Of a stretch of 7,502 nt of DNA, positions 4,759 through 7,502 are shown in pieces. Each line of letters begins with the position of its first letter. The first letter of the stretch is position 1. This DNA comes from Methyloprofundus sp. GTDB taxonomy: Bacteria; Pseudomonadota; Gammaproteobacteria; Methylococcales; Methylomonadaceae. Both the position numbers and the translations under genes were made by a program. The notes below the pieces were generated by a model that did no database searches, was not told the DNA's origin, and worked only from the letters and a program-made list of their open reading frames with translations. The stretch covers positions 1-7,502 of the forward strand of contig JAUXBW010000112.1 in the NCBI GenBank assembly GCA_030619185.1, given 5' to 3'.

Positions 4759-7502
4759 ATGGCCTACACTTTTACTGAAAAAAAACGTCTCAGAAATAAT
4801 TTTGGAAAAGCAAATGAAGTTCTAGACGTTCCTTATTTGCTAGAAACGCAAATCAAATCTTATGCTAGTTTTTTACAAACTGGCATTATACCATCCAAAA
4901 GAAAGGATGGTGGCTTGCATGCGGCCTTTTCCAGTGTTTTTCCTATTGAAAGTCATTCTGGCTACGCCATTCTGGAGTATGTTAAATATCGATTAGGTGA
5001 CCCTGTTTTTGATGTGCGCGAATGTCAGCAACGTGGTGCGACTTATGCTGCGCCATTGCGCGTCATAGTACGCCTGGTAATTTATGACAAAGAAGCACCA
5101 GGTAGTAAAAAAATTGTCAAAGATATAAGAGAGCAAGAAGTCTATATGGGTGAATTGCCCTTAATGACAGATAACGGAACCTTTGTTATTAACGGAACTG
5201 AGCGAGTAATTGTTTCCCAGTTACATCGTAGCCCGGGAGTGTTTTTTGATCATGATAAAGGAAAGACCCATTCCTCAGGAAAGTTGCTACTGAATGCGCG
5301 TGTTATTCCGTATCGTGGTTCCTGGTTAGATTTTGAGTTTGATCATAAAGACTGCGTGTTTGTCAGAATTGATCGCCGGCGAAAAATCCCTGCAACTATC
5401 TTGTTGCGTGCCTTGGGATATAGTAATGAAGAGATGATAGAAATCTTCTTCAAAACAAATAAAATTTCTATTAGTGCAGAGAAAAACTTATTGCATTTAA
5501 TTCCTGAAAGACTAAAAGGAGAAATTGCAAGTTACGATATAAAATTCGATGGCAAGGTACTGGTAGAAGAAGGGCGACGTGTCACTGCTAAACATATCAA
5601 GCAGATGCAAAAACAGAAAATTGGGGAACTGGAAGTTCCTAGAGAGTATTTATACGGCACTATTTTGGCGCATAACATTATAGATGAAGCGACGGGTGAG
5701 TTGGTTGCTAACGTTAATGATGAAATAACTGAAGAGCTATTAGATAAATTAATCACCGAAGGTGTGACAGAGATTAATACTTTGTATGTGAATGACCTGG
5801 ATCGAGGCCCGTACATATCAGAAGCTATGCGTGTCGATAACACGACTAATCGTCTGGAAGCGTTAATAGAAATTTATCGTATGATGCGTCCTGGTGAGCC
5901 ACCGACTAAAGATTCTGCAGAGAACTTGTTTAATAACCTTTTCTTTACTGAAGACAGGTACGATTTATCAGCGGTAGGGCGTATGAAATTTAACCGCCGC
6001 CTGGGAATGCCTGACAGTGAAGGGAGTGGTACATTAAGTAAAGAAGATATTATTAATGTCTTAAAAGAACTGATTAATATTAGGAATGGGCAGGGTGTTG
6101 TTGATGATATTGACCATTTAGGTAACCGCCGGGTTAGATCGGTAGGTGAAATGATTGAAAACCAGTTTAGAGTGGGTTTGGTTAGAGTAGAGCGTGCGGT
6201 GAGAGAGCGGTTAACTCTCGCAGATTCAGAAGGCTTAATGCCACAGGAAATTATTAATGCCAAGCCGGTTTCTGCCGCAGTTAAAGAATTTTTTGGCTCT
6301 AGTCAGTTATCGCAATTTATGGATCAGAATAATCCATTATCACAGGTAACACATAAGCGCCGTGTTTCAGCATTGGGGCCGGGTGGTCTGGCTAGAGAGC
6401 GTGCAGGTTTTGAGGTTCGTGATGTACACACAACTCACTATGGCCGTGTGTGTCCCATTGAAACGCCAGAGGGGCCTAATATTGGTTTGATTAATTCATT
6501 GGCTGTCTATGCACGTACCAATGAATATGGATTTCTGGAAACGCCTTATCGAAAAGTTGCGAAGGGTGTTGTGACTGATCAGGTGGATTATCTATCTGCA
6601 ATTGGCGAGGGTAACTTTGTGATTGCCCAGGCAAGTGTGCCTGTGGATGATAAGGGTAAGTTAGTTGCAGGGCTAGTGTCTTGTCGTTATAAGGATGAGT
6701 TTACTTTATTGCCTTCAGAATCCGTTGATTATATGGATGTATCGCCTAAGCAAATTGTCTCCGTTGCGGCATCTATTGTGCCATTTTTAGAGCATGATGA
6801 TGCGAACAGGGCTTTAATGGGGTCTAACATGCAGCGTCAGGCTGTGCCCGTGCTTAAGGCTGAAAAACCAATCGTTGGAACGGGTATGGAGCGCACCGTT
6901 GCCAAGGATTCCGGAGTGACCGTAGTGGCTACACGGGGCGGTGAGGTTGTTAGTGTTGATGCCAGTAGAATTGTGGTGCGTGTTAATGATGCGGAAACAG
7001 AATCAGCCGAGACAGGCGTAGATATTTATAATCTGATTAAGTATGTACGCTCTAATCAGAACACTTGTATTAACCAAAAACCACTGGTTAAGCCGGGTGA
7101 TTCGGTTGCTGCTGGCGATATTATGGCAGATGGACCTTCTACTGATATGGGGGAATTAGCATTAGGACAAAATATGCTAATCGCCTTTATGCCGTGGAAT
7201 GGCTATAACTTTGAGGATTCTATCCTGGTTTCTGAGCGAGTCGTTAAAGAAGATCGCTTTACTTCCATTCACATTGAGGAAAAAACTTGTATTGCGCGTG
7301 ATACCAAGCACAGCCCGGAAGAAATTACCGCAGATATTCCAAATGTAAGTGAAGAAGCACTGTCTAAACTTGATGATTCAGGTATTGTTTATGTTGGAGC
7401 CGAAGTTAAAGGGGGCGATATCCTGGTGGGTAAGGTTACGCCCAAAGGTGAATCTCAACTAACCCCGGAGGAAAAACTACTCAGAGCTATTTTTGGTGAA
7501 AA
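4759..7502 (+). CDS. rpoB: RNA polymerase beta subunit, 3'-truncated by window edge
   Basis: RpoB is the beta subunit of RNA polymerase and forms one side of the active-site cleft. The frame is open from ATG 4759 to the end of the window: 914 codons and two further bases of about 1340 expected. AAGGA (4748-4752) lies 6 bases before the start, and [20 protein letters not shown] matches the family N-terminus. It aligns with E. coli at an offset of about +6 by the middle. The rifampicin region [16 protein letters not shown] begins at residue 513, and D522, H532, R535 and S537 (E. coli D516, H526, R529, S531) are all the susceptible type. [17 protein letters not shown] follows. [13 protein letters not shown] holds E819-D820 (E. 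coli E813-D814), near the active site. T558 replaces the proline of E. coli HPTHYGR. The catalytic lysines and the C-terminal clamp part lie beyond the window. No frameshift or stop is seen. Confidence 0.99.
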   Translation, partial: MAYTFTEKKRLRNNFGKANEVLDVPYLLETQIKSYASFLQTGIIPSKRKDGGLHAAFSSVFPIESHSGYAILEYVKYRLGDPVFDVRECQQRGATYAAPLRVIVRLVIYDKEAPGSKKIVKDIREQEVYMGELPLMTDNGTFVINGTERVIVSQLHRSPGVFFDHDKGKTHSSGKLLLNARVIPYRGSWLDFEFDHKDCVFVRIDRRRKIPATILLRALGYSNEEMIEIFFKTNKISISAEKNLLHLIPERLKGEIASYDIKFDGKVLVEEGRRVTAKHIKQMQKQKIGELEVPREYLYGTILAHNIIDEATGELVANVNDEITEELLDKLITEGVTEINTLYVNDLDRGPYISEAMRVDNTTNRLEALIEIYRMMRPGEPPTKDSAENLFNNLFFTEDRYDLSAVGRMKFNRRLGMPDSEGSGTLSKEDIINVLKELINIRNGQGVVDDIDHLGNRRVRSVGEMIENQFRVGLVRVERAVRERLTLADSEGLMPQEIINAKPVSAAVKEFFGSSQLSQFMDQNNPLSQVTHKRRVSALGPGGLARERAGFEVRDVHTTHYGRVCPIETPEGPNIGLINSLAVYARTNEYGFLETPYRKVAKGVVTDQVDYLSAIGEGNFVIAQASVPVDDKGKLVAGLVSCRYKDEFTLLPSESVDYMDVSPKQIVSVAASIVPFLEHDDANRALMGSNMQRQAVPVLKAEKPIVGTGMERTVAKDSGVTVVATRGGEVVSVDASRIVVRVNDAETESAETGVDIYNLIKYVRSNQNTCINQKPLVKPGDSVAAGDIMADGPSTDMGELALGQNMLIAFMPWNGYNFEDSILVSERVVKEDRFTSIHIEEKTCIARDTKHSPEEITADIPNVSEEALSKLDDSGIVYVGAEVKGGDILVGKVTPKGESQLTPEEKLLRAIFGE

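Noticed and set aside
5532..6263. Two minus-strand open frames (5532-5843 and 5874-6263) inside rpoB
   Set aside because: Both are fully antisense to an intact rpoB frame and are low-complexity Ser/Leu-rich translations with no recognisable domain.
1..7502. Mobile element, CRISPR, defence, toxin-antitoxin or other novel gene system
   Set aside because: All coding space is filled by well-known housekeeping genes in conserved order; no terminal repeats, target duplications, spacer arrays or foreign-looking composition were seen.

Overview
This window is a conserved block of the translation and transcription machinery from a gammaproteobacterium. In order on the + strand it reads: 3' part of tuf, tRNA-Trp(CCA), secE, nusG, rplK, rplA, rplJ, rplL and the 5' two-thirds of rpoB. 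Every gene points the same way. The proteins, especially RpoB, NusG and L11, match the Escherichia coli versions closely along their whole length, and the tuf-trpT-secE-nusG-rplKAJL-rpoB order is the usual gammaproteobacterial one. The sequence is moderately AT-rich, and AGA arginine codons are frequent even in tuf, so the host is probably not an enteric bacterium. I cannot name a genus.

Region by region: 1-993 is EF-Tu, cut at its 5' end. A good sigma70-type promoter (986-1014) overlaps the tuf stop codon and should drive trpT (1043-1118) and, with no terminator seen after it, secE and nusG. A clear intrinsic terminator (2118-2143) follows nusG. A short hairpin resembling the 23S rRNA site for L1 (2149-2175) then precedes the 1-nt-overlapping pair rplK-rplA. 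The 316-nt rplA-rplJ gap holds a possible promoter and an L10-type leader with several hairpins. rplJ starts with GTG and is followed by rplL after 46 nt. The rplL-rpoB gap (132 nt) carries a GCAA-capped hairpin and a strong 13-bp terminator-like hairpin, most likely the attenuator that lowers rpoB output relative to L7/L12. rpoB runs off the end after 914 codons.

The products work together: EF-Tu, L10, L7/L12 and L11 build and use the ribosomal GTPase centre, L1 forms the mobile L1 stalk, NusG links RNA polymerase to the ribosome or Rho, RpoB is the polymerase beta subunit, and SecE belongs to the SecYEG translocon. Control appears to lie in the gaps, through autogenous L1 and L10 operators and attenuation.

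I found no mobile element, CRISPR array, prophage, toxin-antitoxin pair or unfamiliar gene cluster. The unusual points are small: a 10-residue insertion in EF-Tu just after its guanine-recognition motif, an acidic C-terminal tail on L10, a U-U mismatch in the tRNA-Trp T stem, a direct repeat shared by the nusG terminator and the L1 operator, and repeated use of GNRA tetraloops in the intergenic hairpins.
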